Position numbers and translations under genes: made by a program. A DNA stretch of 64,000 nucleotides from Magicicada septendecula. Lineage: Eukaryota > Arthropoda > Insecta > Hemiptera > Cicadidae. The stretch's first letter is position 1, and every line of letters begins with the position of its first letter. Positions 47,037 through 60,147 of the stretch are shown in pieces. Under the pieces are notes generated by a model that did no database searches, was not told the origin of the DNA, and worked only from the letters and a program-made list of their open reading frames with translations. The DNA is taken from positions 47,854,344 through 47,918,343 of the forward strand of contig CM068370.1 in the NCBI GenBank assembly GCA_034769895.1. The letters run 5' to 3'.

Positions 47037-47826
47037 CTGCAATCAATTGAAAATTACGTTACATTAACATTTTTGATGCCAATAAAATATTTTGAAATTA
47101 TTCAACAAGAACTACACACAATTTCTATGTATATAAAACACTGGTCTCAAATAATATAAATAACTTCAAAATTGATTTGTATAGTATGTTACTGAAAAAC
47201 AAAATGGAAACTTCTGACAATAGCAGAACAACTTGTCAACACTACCAACACAGAACAACCAACACACTACTTGATTGTTAAAATATCATAGAACGTCACC
47301 TACAATAGGCTTATGTATTGTAAATACACTCACTTATAAAATAAAAATGTGTATTTACCGAACATATAATTTTTTGTCTAAATCATATGTTTAGTCTTTT
47401 ATCGGTACTTTCCCAATAACAGTACATACACTAATTTTTGATATTTCGATTATCTGATATTTGGCATCAATATGTAGTCAATATCGCACACAATTTTAGA
47501 AAGGTAGTAGAAAACATGAAAATATATTTGCGTTTGTTATAAAATAGCTTGTTGATGATTGTTTTCAATTTTCATATTTTTTTGCAAAAAATGTTTGTAG
47601 CAATAATATCACTTCAATCTGAGTCTGTGACACTCAAAACTGAAAGTACACGTGAAAATTAAAATGCCTTTAATATAATACTTGACTTTTGTGAAAAACC
47701 ACATAAAAAAAAACTCAAAATATGGTGGGGTTACTTGCACAGGGATACATGTCTCCCTTTTTATGACAGAACTCACTTTTCACTTTGAACAGTAAATTTT
47801 GCAGATGTATTTATTTGGTTGCTGAA
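47037..47826. other. Intron sequence, nothing recognised
   Basis: Start of the 15 kb last intron of Rim2 (47037-62028). AT-rich, no features seen. Confidence 0.4.
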
Positions 47827-47829
47827 ATT

Positions 47830-48415
47830 TATGATGGTTATTCAGAAAGTAAGTTCTGTTTTTAAATATTGCTTCCATATTGATGCTGTTGCACATGCGC
47901 TGCCAGTTTGTTGCTTCATTGGCAAGCCAACAACGCCATTTGTAAACAACTGTGCACTGAGTAAGCTTCGTTGGACGTGTTTATAATTCAAAGAAATTAG
48001 AGATGCCTGCCGCGCGTGTGAAAGTAGGTATGTGATTTGGTTCTTGAATGCGAAAGGCATTTAAAACAACTGAAATTCACCATCTCCGGTCAGTGTAAGT
48101 GACATAGAATGCTTATGTGGAAGACTGCGATGAATTGTAGCACTGCGTGCGCGGGCTCGCACACATGCACACACACTGCCGCTGCAACGCAACATCTCAT
48201 GGCTTACAACCCAGACCTCACAGCAAGCAAATATCACCTTTTCAAGCATGAGAAATCTTTCGTTGGTGACCAACGATGTCAAACAAGCTGTTAATACATG
48301 GTTCAGATCACAGGTGAGAATTTCTACAATGAAGGTATACAACGCCTTGTGCCTCGCTATGAGAAGTGTTTCAAAAATGACGCAAACTATATACTAAAGT
48401 AGTTTAAGGTATGTG
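47830..48415 (+). mobile_element. mariner-like remnant
   Basis: A left end GGTTATTCAGAAAGTAAGTTC is followed by degraded sequence. YNPDLTASKYHLFKHEKSF and FYNEGIQRLVPRYEKCFKNDANYILK then form the usual mariner transposase C-terminus (48205-48402). The middle is missing and no matching right terminal repeat was found. Confidence 0.65.
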
Positions 48416-48502
48416 CTTCAAATACCAATAAAAATGTTTTGTAAATATATTACCTAACCTCATATGTTACATTATGTATTTTTGTGTTACATTTAGGAAT
48501 AG

Positions 48503-49063
48503 CAGTGGCGGCTGGTGGTTCCAAATTTTGGTGGTTGCAGTAGCTGGTTGAGTGGATGGGAGATCGGTTAAAAGACATTAAACTATCATAATCACAGTTA
48601 TACAAAATTATTACTATAATTTTATAACCTCAAACAACGGATAATGTTTACCTTGATCCAACGTAAACACTAAACCTGACGTAACTTATAAATCAAGAAG
48701 GCTGTGCTGATTTCATGACACAAAGTTGCTCTACAGCGCTACTAGTGGAGCATTGCAGAATGCTTTGCAACCGCCTAGCCAACGTTGGGAACATAGGGCA
48801 GTTGTGAAGAGTAGCGCATGACCTCCCATATGTTTGTGTAGTAAGCTCTGCCATATACTGTTCAAGTTGCAAACGGTCTACAACCACCAGCCTGCGCGCC
48901 ACATTTGAATTGTACGCGAATATTACTGCATAGAATCTAATATGCTCTCCACTGAAATTTATGATACTTTTAGTTACTTAATGTTTTCGTATATTATTTT
49001 GTAGTTTAGTTACTCTATATTGGTGGTTGTGCAATGCTGCAACCACAGCACCACTCGCCACTG
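48503..49063. mobile_element. hAT-type MITE with perfect 8 bp target duplication
   Basis: CAGTGGCGGCTGGTGGTTCC and CAGCACCACTCGCCACTG are the ends. AGGAATAG is found at 48495-48502 and 49064-49071. The terminal motif CAGTGGCGGCT is shared with the elements at 23857 and 28393, but the interior is different. Confidence 0.88.
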
Positions 49064-49414
49064 AGGAATAGTACCATTTAGAAGTGGTACACTTCTTCTT
49101 CACTTCGATGTATATGGATACTACCACATTCTCGAAACATTGAAAATGTAGTGTAAGTACAGTTAATGGGAAAGTACCCTTTTATCAAATGATTGCAAAG
49201 ACATGTTTGGAGGCATTTTAAGCAAAGAACAATCAGCATATTAACCAGATGATTTTAGAAAATGGATCCCCGTTCAACACCTGACTGAAGTTGGAAGAAG
49301 GTGAAGGATGTTCAGTGGGTTTGAAGTCCTACACATCACTGAAATTCTACTTTCCTATAGACTGTGTGTGAAAAATTGTGTATAAAACTAGCATTACATA
49401 TGTAAACAATGTAG

Positions 49415-49415
<1 letters not shown>

Positions 49416-49500
<85 letters not shown>
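49416..49500. repeat. (GT)n microsatellite
   Basis: About 85 bp of uninterrupted GT. Confidence 0.97.
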
Positions 49501-49504
<4 letters not shown>

Positions 49505-50275
49505 AAACTGAAATATCATTGCCCCATCATATACCGGGACAATTAGTACTTCAGCTGAGTTGTGAATGCATCACGAGGCTTAACAGACGCATAGTAAGCA
49601 ATCTCCGAGTAAAGCAGTTGGTACTGAAGAGATGTTCAACCATTCCAGTTTCTGAAGTATTAACTACGCACAATCTCTTCTACCTAGCACAATGTTTGAA
49701 CAAATGAAACATGAAAGTTACATCTTAACTCTGTTCTGGTAAGCAGTTTTGTTACGTTCAGATTAAAATACTATTCACGTAGTCGTATATTTGAAAAGGT
49801 GGTCAAATTTGAACACACTGTGATACTGAATTTTGCTATAAATAATTACTTGATTTTAACATTCTGAATGCCGAATTTTTCATTTGATGGGAGAATATTT
49901 TTATTAGTTTAATGCACCATCTTGATAAAATGATACAGTTTCCACTGCCTTTGCAGTATTGATTTTTATGTTTAGTTTTTAAATTGATGGATAGATGTCA
50001 TTAGAATTTAATGAATTAAACTCTGAAGACATAATTCAGCTCACGTTCATCAGATATTTACCTCAACATGGAAGATCACACAGTTGATGAAATTTAAGTA
50101 AAATTATTCTGTACTTTTAGTGACAACTAAATAAAATAATTTTTTGTTGTATAAAGAGGTTAATTAGAATATTTTTACTTGTTTATTCCTTTTTTTAGTC
50201 TGTTATTTGTTATAAAAATGTTTTCAAATTAACTGAAAACCATTTTGAAGAAAAAAAAATCCATTAACATTGTCC

Positions 50276-50560
50276 TCAGGCTTTCACGGCCGGTGTCAGA
50301 ACTTTTACGTTTTCGTCGATTGTTGATGTGCGTGGTCGGCCTGGATGGTCGTCATCTTTCACGGAGTCCCTCCCTTCTAAAAATCTCTTATACCATTCAA
50401 AGACACATGCACACAACAAACATTTATCACCATAAACTTCCAACAACATTTGGTAAGTCTCTGTTGCCGACTTTTTAAGTTTCACGAGAAACTTGATGTT
50501 AACGCGCTGATCACTTTTCGTATCCAACATTTTCCGGCGAAGCATAAAAACACGACTGTA
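50276..50560 (-). mobile_element. mariner N-terminal fragment cut by a foldback end
   Basis: The minus strand encodes QRVNIKFLVKLKKSATETYQMLLEVYGDKCL and CVFEWYKRFLEGRDSVKDDDHPGRPRTSTIDENV, the mariner helix-turn-helix domain. At 50276-50302 it abuts CAGGCTTTCACGGCCGGTGTC, the extension of the family B foldbacks. The rest of the transposase is gone. Confidence 0.8.
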
Positions 50561-50669
50561 TTCAACTGCTCTCTCACTGAGTCAACCAAGCAACTTGTAA
50601 CTTGTCACTGCGTAAGAATACAGTTCAAGGTCGAACACAGTGCACGCCCAATACAACACGACAAGTAGT

Positions 50670-52150
50670 TCCTTAGTAATCCTAACAATCTCGTTATTTT
50701 TGTGTCAGACCTCGTACATGTCTTTGAATATGTACACCTATATGATGCCCATTTTATCTAACATTTAAATGTCCTTCCATGGAGCGAAATTTATCATTCT
50801 AAATGGTATACAGAATTTTTATTAATTGAGAAGTTTCAAGTACCTGACACATTTGGTGAAATCTTTTATTTTATTCTAAAATATACACTACTCTAGATTA
50901 AAACCTGTATTCTTAATTTATGAATTAGTGTTCATGTTAAGTAAGCTGAAAGAATCTAAAGAGAAACCCCCCCCCCACCCATACATACCAAAATGAATGA
51001 ATTATTAAAATAAGAACCATATCTAACATGTGGAAAACCAAAATAGAACCAAAGATTAAACTCTGCTGTTAAAAATCAAAAACAATAATGAACTATTTAG
51101 TTATAAAAATGTTTAAATTTTAAACATCTAAAATTATAACACCTAAATTATAAAATCGATATCATATTTTTCAGAAACCATGTTGACTATAAAATGTGAT
51201 TTATTATTTTAGAATAAATCTAAAATAAAGTAACTAAAATAAGTAAACATCTAAATCATCATATAAAACTACAATATTTCAGAAAAAAAAAACTTAAAAA
51301 ATTCCACTAATAAAGTGCCACTTATGATTGGTCAATTAATACAAATTCAGATCTGACAGCCATAAGTATTTTCACATCGTACGTTTAAATTTTATACTGT
51401 TCTTCAATTATCATATTTTCAAATACTGAAGATCATCAAATGTTCCTGTAAAAGTGGTCAACTTGAATTCAGGAACCCTGAGACTACACACCAGAAAAAA
51501 ACAGAAACCAAACTTTTTATGTCTACCACATTTTCCTTACTGGTACAATTTGGAAAGTAGGATGATACACAATGAGATCTACTGAAATGTTTTATATCAA
51601 GTGTGTGCACTTACATTTATAAAACAATAAAGCAAAGATATATAATTAATTACATTTACAAAACATAATTTGGAAGCCAAACTGAGCTCTTTCCTCTTTG
51701 GCAATTTCTTCTCTAGTTTAAAACAATCTTGCTGACTTAGGATTGGTTCACTTGTTACCTTACATATGGAAAGGCAAATGGCAAAGTGTTTGGTCTGGAA
51801 GTGACAGGCTTCACACAAAACTTGTCCGGCACCAAGGAAAGCTATGACTGGAAGGTGATGAATCAATGGTGCACATTACTAGAAACCTGAGGATACAATG
51901 AGAGTGGTAATAACATGATACACATACATTTACATCAATCTGTATATAAAAAAATGATGTAACATTCACCAAAAAATAATTCCACAATAAATTTGTTATT
52001 TCAGTAGGTACAAATTGAGGCAGTAAAAAAAAATACCAAACATTTTTAACATCCCCCTCACCTAACTGGCACACAGAATATGCTGCAGCTACTGAGCATG
52101 CTTACTAACAGTTTTTGACAACAAACTGCCACTGGCCTAGTTCCTCTATG
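50670..52150. other. Nothing recognised
   Basis: AT-rich intron DNA with no supported feature. Confidence 0.4.
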
Positions 52151-52164
52151 AGCTAAACATGGTA

Positions 52165-52776
52165 CAGGTCCACAAACCTGTATCCGAAATCCGAAAAGTT
52201 CCGAAAACCGGATGGTGACATTGCTGTACCCTCTTCTCCAAGATCCTCAAGCTAGATGGCATGCACCTTAACTCCATTTATGTTGTCGGTAGCTGTACAG
52301 TATTTAGTTTTGTTTGCCAGACGTATTGCTTAACTGCAGATACGTATTTAGATTAGTTTGAACCTGTAGCCTATATGTCCTAGATTATTTACGTTCTACA
52401 TTTATTCCACTAAGTAATTTATCAGTTTATTACTACACCATATAAATAAACTGTAACACTGTACTGTACCTGTACTATTTATAATCTTTACATATCCCAC
52501 TTAGTATAAATATTTATACATTTCTCTGTAGAAATACTAACGTGTTTGATTACGGTTCATTTGAAGCTGTGTATGTTCAAGTTTTACCGAAAGTTCTTGG
52601 AAATAAAATGTCCTTGAGAATGTATGGTCTATAATTATACAATTATTTTATTTATCAATATATTACTCTATAAATAAACTGTAGTAGTATTTCTAGTCTT
52701 TAGGGGGAGCTACCTTTATTCTGAAATCCGAAACACAACTGGCCCCAAGGGTTTCGGATAAGGGATTGTGGACCTG
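52165..52776. mobile_element. TIR element with TA target
   Basis: CAGGTCCACAAACC at the left and GGGATTGTGGACCTG at the right are inverted ends, and TCCGAAATCCGAAAA and ATCCGAAACAC are subterminal. TA lies on both sides (52163-52164, 52777-52778). It is 612 bp without coding capacity; TA target and size suggest a Tc1/mariner/pogo-type MITE. Confidence 0.75.
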
Positions 52777-53219
52777 TATCTTCACACTAAACATGGTAGA
52801 GAGAGTAACGTATGCAAGCTGTCCACTGGATCAGAAAGAAAATTTTGTTGAAAAATGGAAAAAACATTTCCACTCAGTTTCAAAATTTTCATTACATTTG
52901 TGTATGGACAAGCACTTCTACATTCTACATAATCTTGACTGATTTCAACATGGTTCTCTTTTGATCATCAGTCAACAAATGTAACACAGATTTTGACTTC
53001 CTTAACATTTCAGAGACTTGAATTATGATCACAGTGGTTTGGGTCTTTAACAAGGTAGTTGACATGCCTCACAATTTTCTTTGACTGACAGTGCGCCTCT
53101 TTCACAATTGCTTAAACCATTCTTAGCACTGTATTTGGCTCCTTGTACAATTGTTAACTGCATGAAATTATAAGATTTTAGGAAATCTTGACAACTACTC
53201 TGAATACACAAAATTCTCT
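52777..53219. other. Intron sequence with a hammerhead-like piece
   Basis: At about 52930-52975 the minus strand reads GACTGATGATC, then GAAATCAGTCAAG. Spacing fits a decayed hammerhead, but helix II is unconvincing. Nothing else is recognised. Confidence 0.3.
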
Positions 53220-53227
53220 TTCAAGAA

Positions 53228-53859
53228 TAGACCTGGATTTCCCACTAGGCACATGCCTAGGGGCGGCAGGCTCAGGGGGGCGGCACGAGGTGAAAAATTA
53301 TTTGTTAAACTTTCATGTTTTCGTTTTTTTAATTACAGTATTTGTATTGGGCACTTGCATTATGGCCAAATTGAAGAAAATGGTTTTGAAATAACCTTTA
53401 ATTATATCATTGAATAACACGATATTGACACTGGGCCTATCAATAGCGGTGGTCGGAGCGGAGCACGGTCATATATACAGGTCTGGACACTTCGTTGAAA
53501 TTCTTGTCTGCTTTTTTGCCGACTAAAATACTTTGTTTTGATATCACTTGGGGCGCCTTGATCTAGAAGTCAATCTCTACTGCGCATGATCATATATCCA
53601 AAGCATAATAGAGAATGTTGTTTAAATGAAGGGAAGAACTTGATATATTTAATTTAGTTTCATATTAGATATTTTGGATTTAATTTTAGTTTTATATATT
53701 TAATTTTAGATATTTGCAACAGAGATAGTTGAAATGAGTATTTTCAGCAACTTTTTTTCAGCAGTCAGGGAGAATTGAATACATAGAAGTCACTTGTTGG
53801 CGGGGGGGTGGCGCTAACAATAGTCCCTAGGGGCGGCAGGACACCTAAATCCGGGCCTG
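53228..53859. mobile_element. hAT-type MITE, second family
   Basis: The ends TAGACCTGGATTTCCC and TAAATCCGGGCCTG are inverted repeats, and CCTAGGGGCGGCAGG occurs near both. TTCAAGAA flanks it at 53220-53227 and 53860-53867, a perfect 8 bp duplication. It is 632 bp with no transposase. Confidence 0.85.
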
Positions 53860-54251
53860 TTCAAGAAATATCACTGTCACTTCGTCACTTATTCGATGGA
53901 CAGCTTGTGCATGTACTCGATCTGTAGATATACAGGCATTATGTACATAGCAATTTGTTTCCAGAAACTGTCGCTACAAACGGTCATTAACCGTAGCATG
54001 TTCTATGTGTCAGTTGGTGTGCTATTAGTTTTTTTTTTTAATTGAACACATCGTGCATTACACGCATTAAGTGTTTGTATACTTTGTTGAGCTAAACATG
54101 TTGAAAAACAATAAACATTATGTCCATAAAATATTCACTACTTACCTTTGAAGATAATACAAAACTCAAAAAGTGTTTACATTTCTTAACATACAGTTAA
54201 GTAAACAGCAAGTATATTTCATTTTGTAAAGAATTGTATGTACTTCAGTAG

Positions 54252-54253
<2 letters not shown>

Positions 54254-54297
<44 letters not shown>
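54254..54297. repeat. (CA)n microsatellite
   Basis: About 44 bp of CA repeats. Confidence 0.97.
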
Positions 54298-54300
<3 letters not shown>

Positions 54301-54959
54301 AATCACAGTAAACAGTAAAAAACAGTAAAGTAAGCAAAATACAGTAAAATAATAGTGTATATAATCTCTATCTACTTCTACAAGTGCAGAGGCTCCCAGT
54401 CATTCAGCTGCTGTATATCTATCCAGCTTTTGATCATTCAGATATAAAAAAAACATAATTTTTAAGTATTATATTTTATCAGTAATCAGAATGCTACATA
54501 CATTCTATGAGTTAACTGTATAATGTACATTATAAACATAATTGGAAGAGGAACACACATACGTTGGTGTCCCTTCTTCAAAATTCTGGTAAATCTTCAA
54601 GTCTTTTGTCTTTGCTAGAATGGGTTGTAGGTGTTTCTCTTTCGGAGAGTCTACTTTTTCATTTGGATGAGTTTTGTTATGCTATCATCGTACTTCATGG
54701 GTTTTTATAAGTTGAAAATTACATGATGACATTTGATGATAAACATATTTGCAAACTATGCTATATGTTGACTGCAGTATGTATAAACGTTTTGTGAACC
54801 AATCTAATTTCCAATCGTTGATTACTGTGTGTTTAATTAATTAAAATATCATTACATATAGTAATTTAAATTGTAATAGTGTATAAATTAAGTTCTGTGA
54901 TACTATAATTTTCTCGTTTTCTTAAAGATAACATTTGAATATGTAAACAAACTATCTCA

Positions 54960-55215
54960 ACTCTTCACATTTACAACGATACATACATACGCACGCACAC
55001 ACACTCACATACACGAACACATTCACCCAAATAATTGTTCTGTTGTGTTTGACATTTCTTTTGTATTTCATACACAGGTCCTGATAATAACACTGTCGAA
55101 ACGTCGACACAAATAAGTTAAAAATTTGTGTTATTTTTTACTGATCCTCACTAACCCTTCACTGAAAACTTCATTGATTGACGGTCACTACGAATTTAAG
55201 GATTTATTGATAAAA
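54960..55215 (+). mobile_element. Single-arm Penelope-type copy, family C
   Basis: It matches the right arm and extension of the palindrome at 55781 (from CACATTCACCCAAATAATTG to ATTGATTGACGGTCACTACG). The core CTGATAA, CACTGTC, GAAAC, GTC (55081-55105) is shortened in helix II. The left arm is missing. Confidence 0.7.
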
Positions 55216-55847
55216 ACAAATTTTATAATATGCCTACAATATTAAACCCAACTGGTTTTAACAAAAGACAGAACTGGAACAAATTGGTACCATTAGCTGA
55301 GTATATAGTTATATCATAACCGGTTTTTCCCAATAAAAAATTTGTAAAGAAATTTATTACAAAAAATGTCACACAATTTTTAAGTTACAAAAAAATCCAC
55401 AAACTTCATGTCCACTTTTATTTCAGTTATTCTGCTAGTCAAAACTGACATGGTGCAAAAACTCTTTCAATGTAGTGTGAAGTTTTAAGCGTCAGTATTA
55501 TATAGGAGAAGAGTGCTGGCTGTGTAATACACAGAATAAAGTTTACTGATTAATTATAAATGAAGTTAAAAAACACCAGGAAGAAAGTCTTCAGTATAAG
55601 TCAGGCAGTAATTTAGATTAAATCAAAACTACTTATTATTCACACAACTATATTACTCTATAACACAGGTTACTATCTGAATTATCAATGTCTGTATCCG
55701 AATGGAGTGCACTATTATTTAAATGCTTGTTAAAGCAATATTAGAATCTAGGTAAACTTTGGTGTACTTTTATGAATAAATTTTTCTGATGAAGGGTTTG
55801 TGAGGATCGGTCAAAAAATATAACACAAATTTTAAATTATTTGTGTC

Positions 55848-55879
55848 GATGTTTCGACAATATTTATTGTCATCGTCAG
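55848..55879 (-). ncRNA. Hammerhead ribozyme-like core, family C left arm
   Basis: The minus strand reads GTC, CTGACGA, a six-pair helix II GACAAT-AAAT-ATTGTC, GAAA, C, ATC, GAC. The whole conserved core is present; GTC/GAC starts helix I. Helix III is minimal and has one mismatch (C-A). Confidence 0.65.
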
Positions 55880-56160
55880 GACCTGCGTATGAATACAAAA
55901 GAAATGTCAAACACAACAGAACAATTATTTGAGTGAACGTGTGTGTGTGTGTGTGTGTGTGCGTGCACGCACGAACACGTGTGAATGCGTATTTGTGTAT
56001 CCATGTATATGCGAAGGAGTTACCTGTTTCAACTCCACATATACTAGGATATACATTCACACGTGTGCACACACTCAGACACACACATACACAAACACGT
56101 TCACTCAAATAACTGATCTGTTGTGTGTTTAACAACTTCTTTTGTATTCATACAAAGGTC

Positions 56161-56192
56161 CTGATGATGACAATAAATACTGTCAAAACGTC
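56161..56192 (+). ncRNA. Hammerhead ribozyme-like core, family C right arm
   Basis: CTGATGA (56161-56167), helix II GACA/TGTC with internal AT-rich loop, then AAAACGTC and GAC. The invariant G before AAA is replaced by A, so this copy is probably inactive. Confidence 0.5.
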
Positions 56193-56304
56193 GACACAAA
56201 TAATTTAATATTTGTGTTATACATTTTGATCAATCCTCACAAACCATTTACCAGAAAAATTCATTGATTGACGGTCACTATGAATTTAAGGATTTATGAA
56301 TAAA

Positions 56305-56635
56305 CATGTTTTTAATTTATTTCTGTTATATTTTTTAAATATAATATACAAATATTTATAAACGTTTCCACACAGTTTTATGGTATCACAAAGCATAAAC
56401 TAGTATGCACAAAAACCTGAAAATAGTTGTTTTAGAAAGGGGTTCAAGTAGGCAAGAGAATGCCTACTACCATTATAAACAATTGAAAAACGTTTTATAC
56501 TGTCAAGTTCAACACTAAAACTTTTTCATGGCTGAAAACATTTATATGCAACTTGAATAACCTTCAGGGTGATACGAGAAGAGGTATCATACAACAATTA
56601 CAACCAGGAGTAATGTAATATTATCTATCATTATA
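56305..56635. other. Nothing recognised
   Basis: Intron sequence between two foldbacks. Confidence 0.4.
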
Positions 56636-56649
56636 AAATCAAACAATTT

Positions 56650-56882
56650 TTAAAAACATAAACTCTTGGTAAGTTTCACGGTTTATTCTTAACCTCTGAA
56701 TATTTAAACACTAAAACAACATTGAGTTGTTCTTAGCAGCTCTTTGAGAATAACTTAATAGGCTGAATCAATTGTCAGAAGTTAAGAATAAACTGTGAAA
56801 CTTACCAAGTGTTCGTGTTTTTAAAAACCTTTGTAGTAATATTTTTCACCAAGTGTGCAATGAGTCATCAATCATTATTGTG
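56650..56882. mobile_element. Palindromic Penelope-type element, family D relative
   Basis: ACTTGGTAAGTTTCACGG on the left is the inverse of CTGTGAAACTTACCAAGT on the right. The end CACCAAGTGTGCAATGAGTC matches the extension of the 30310 element. AAATCAAACAATTT (56636-56649) and AAATCAAATAATTT (56883-56896) form a 14 bp duplication with one mismatch. Confidence 0.75.
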
Positions 56883-56899
56883 AAATCAAATAATTTATT

Positions 56900-59800
56900 A
56901 AACACAACTCCAAAGACTTAAAATTTGTATTTGTAAGTGTACGCCTAAATACCAAATTTCTGAGCATTCAGTTTTTCCCCATACTTACATAAAAATTATA
57001 CCAACAGCAATCATTAGTTAATATAAGATAGTTTCCAACATAAGTTTCTGAGCAAAAGCCATTATATAAAATCACTGAGAAGCAGCAGCTTGACACGTAA
57101 ACAACACTGGTTGCCAAGAAGGTTGTCCTTTTAAAATAAATATATTTTGTAAACAAAGTGCTTGACACAAGTGAAGAGCAAATTAATTAGCCTTCTTTGT
57201 CACAATACATTATCACTGGACAGTAAAATTTGTTGAGTACAGATAATGAAGCCTACAAGTAACTATGTTCCCTGTGTGGTCAATTATAATATTAATTTAT
57301 TGCTGAATTATGCGCAACACATACACAATATCGAGTGTATTCATACAAAATATTGTTTTTCGGCATCAAGACTATTTTACATTATATATAATTATATCAC
57401 AGTGGAAAATGTTTAACACAAAAACAGTGAACATGAAATATCGGTTAACAAGAAACATGGCTCAGGATCCGATTGTTGCTTCCATTTTACAATTACAGTT
57501 TGTGCAGTTAACATGATGAAAGTTTTACCTACAAAATATCACTTAACACAAAAAAGTTTTGTTAAAATAATTTCTTTGCTGGCTTTCAATAGCTGCATAA
57601 TAAATAAATCCATACACGCATGCCCCAAAACAGTGCAAGTTCAAAACTGTGAAAGTGATGACGTGCTGACGAACTGGACACAGAAAAATTACGAGTTCTT
57701 ACTGCTACCAATATAATTTCTCTCCTTAGCCCTACTCGTTGATATTTAAAATCTAACTTTGAGGGTGAAATGTTTGACCACACTGATTAATTAAAACAAT
57801 TTGTTGTAAATAAAGTAGTGCAGAATTGTGTACAAAGAAAATAACAGACTACTTAAAAAAAAATTGAACATTGCCATTATAGGAACTTTAAAAAAGACAT
57901 ACTACATTATTGTACTAGAAAATTTAAATCATAAGACTAAGATAACACCTACAGTGCATGTATACTAAATTTTAAGGTAAATGAACTAGAAATTATCCAG
58001 GAGGCTAATACAATGTTTATATGTAAATATCTTCTGAATAGTATTTATTACTTTATGTGACTACACAATACAGTAAGCAATGTATACAGTACTTGTTCAT
58101 TTATCTCATTTTGTTTCACACTTTGTCCGCGAAACATGAAAAAAAAACAGCTGGTCTCTGGCATTTCACATTAAACATTTTCCACTGTATTTTACTCATA
58201 CCTATATAGCTACAAATGAGAGTAATAACAACATTAAAGAAAAAAAGCTCCTTTTTTTGTTTAACACAAGGAGGAAGTATGACCATCATTGTGCCACATC
58301 ACAAGCTGTTAAATCTGAATAATCATTCCATATATAGTACTGTATGAATTTCCAGTGCTGCTGAGAAAAATATTCATGACTTTCAGATTAATAACAATTA
58401 CATGGTACACAAGCTGGTCTACTAGCCTCCAACATAATCATTACATAAAGTATAAATTTAATCACATTTTTTCAAAGTTTTTTTGACATTTTGGAGATAC
58501 TATGATACTCCAAACAAAACAACAAACACCATCAAAGTATAACAATACTTTAATGGGCGACAGGATACTTAGGTATGTTATATTGTGCTAATAACAGAAA
58601 CTTCTACATAGCTTTCACTTTGCCTTTAGAAATGTAGATGGAATCCACTTTAAAGTATATAAAGTTATTTAATGGATAAAAGACTATCAAGCATTAACAC
58701 TGTGACCCCTAATTAAGTGCGACTTCACTGAAGAATGTAAAATTCCTGTTAGCAAGTTTTACTCATCAGTGTTAATGAGTCCAAATTTTGAAATTACGAA
58801 CCATCTTATTAACACATGAAGCAATGCGTTGCTGACAGCTGGTTGGCCATACCGTATTGTACAGTCAGGTTTGCTTGTAATGATACTACATGAAAACACT
58901 TCAACTACATGACTGATCAGGGCTGTACACAGAAAATTTTGTGCCTGAAGCAAATGCTGAATTTGATGCACCATTCAAAAAATTTGAAGATGTTTTTCTA
59001 CGTACGATAATTTTGCTAGACACTTCCATTTAGTTTGAGTGTAAATTAGAAATACTTAAAAAAAATTCCAACAACAAATTTTATTTCAACTTCAAAATAA
59101 AATTTAACTAAATACTGTTAATGGAATGAATTAAAACAAAGCTCTGGGTAACAATGGTTGAACTTGGAATATATGGAAAACTAGAAACACTATCGTATTA
59201 AAAAAAACTACTCAACTACAACTACTTTAATGTAATCTTTCTTATTTTTACATTAGCAAAATGAATGTTAATCTTTTCTAAATCTGGATGCTTAACTGTA
59301 CTCATTTATCCACAGAGTCTGGGTCGTTGTGTTTTGGTTAGCAAAATTCACATGACAGCTCAATGTCCCCATTCACTTGAAATATATGGTGTCTTCATAC
59401 ACAGTGTAATTCTCATGCTAAATTATTTTAAATCAACATTTCAATAAACTGTTCATTTTCATCTCTGATTTCGGGGACCAGTTGTATAACTGGTGGTCAG
59501 TTGCGACCCAGTTGTATAAAACCTGATCAATTGTATTTTTATGTTATTATAATAATAATACAGAAATTACCGTTATAATCCTATTAATTCCTAGCCTAAC
59601 CTAACTTAACCTGACCTGAATGTTAACCTGAATGCCTGACCTAACCTAACGTAACCAAAATATTGGAAGAAAGAGGTTACTCGCACGAATGAAAAGTTGT
59701 AGAATTGAAATCTCAATGAAATTCACAATAGTGACATTTCTAAATGACAGATTTGGTCAGTAAGTGAAAGTGCGGGGCGCAATTGACTGCATAAGAATAA

Positions 59801-60134
59801 GTGAAAACGCTGTTTCACTGCAACTGACCGAGACCGGATTTTGGGTGCTCGGAATTACTGCCCTTTTTGCAAATCCTCAGGCTACCATCAAGCTATTTTG
59901 TAGCTTTCATTTTCATTACAGATCTACTAAATGTCACTTCTTCTTCTTCTTCTTCATACCTGCTGCACTCAGATTTGAATATAGGCATTTTTAGGTTATT
60001 CAATCTGTCTCTTCTGCTGTGATTCTTAAGGTGCAATATACTGCCACTCATTTTGTATCATCACATCAAACTTATTATTATATACATTAGGCATAACAAA
60101 AAGTATATTTAAAACAAATTTCATTCATCTTAAT
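56900..60134. other. Long stretch with little structure
   Basis: AT-rich intron DNA. A degenerate run of CCTAA units (about 59592-59655) resembles the insect telomere repeat. A short palindrome, ACCAGTT-GTAT-AACTGGT, is at about 59469-59486. A (TTC)n run lies near 59937. No gene signal was found. Confidence 0.4.
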
Positions 60135-60147
60135 GTTAAATAACATT

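Larger units (their letters stand above)
55781..56293. mobile_element. Palindromic Penelope-type element, family C
   Basis: Arms of about 200 bp, inverted and imperfect, surround a GT/CA-rich centre. A 36 nt extension with ATTGATTGACGGTCACTATG closes the right end. TTATGAATAAA is duplicated exactly at 55770-55780 and 56294-56304. Both arms carry a hammerhead core. Confidence 0.85.

Noticed and set aside
55938-56100. GT/CA-rich open frames
   Set aside because: Low-complexity microsatellite inside the family C palindrome.
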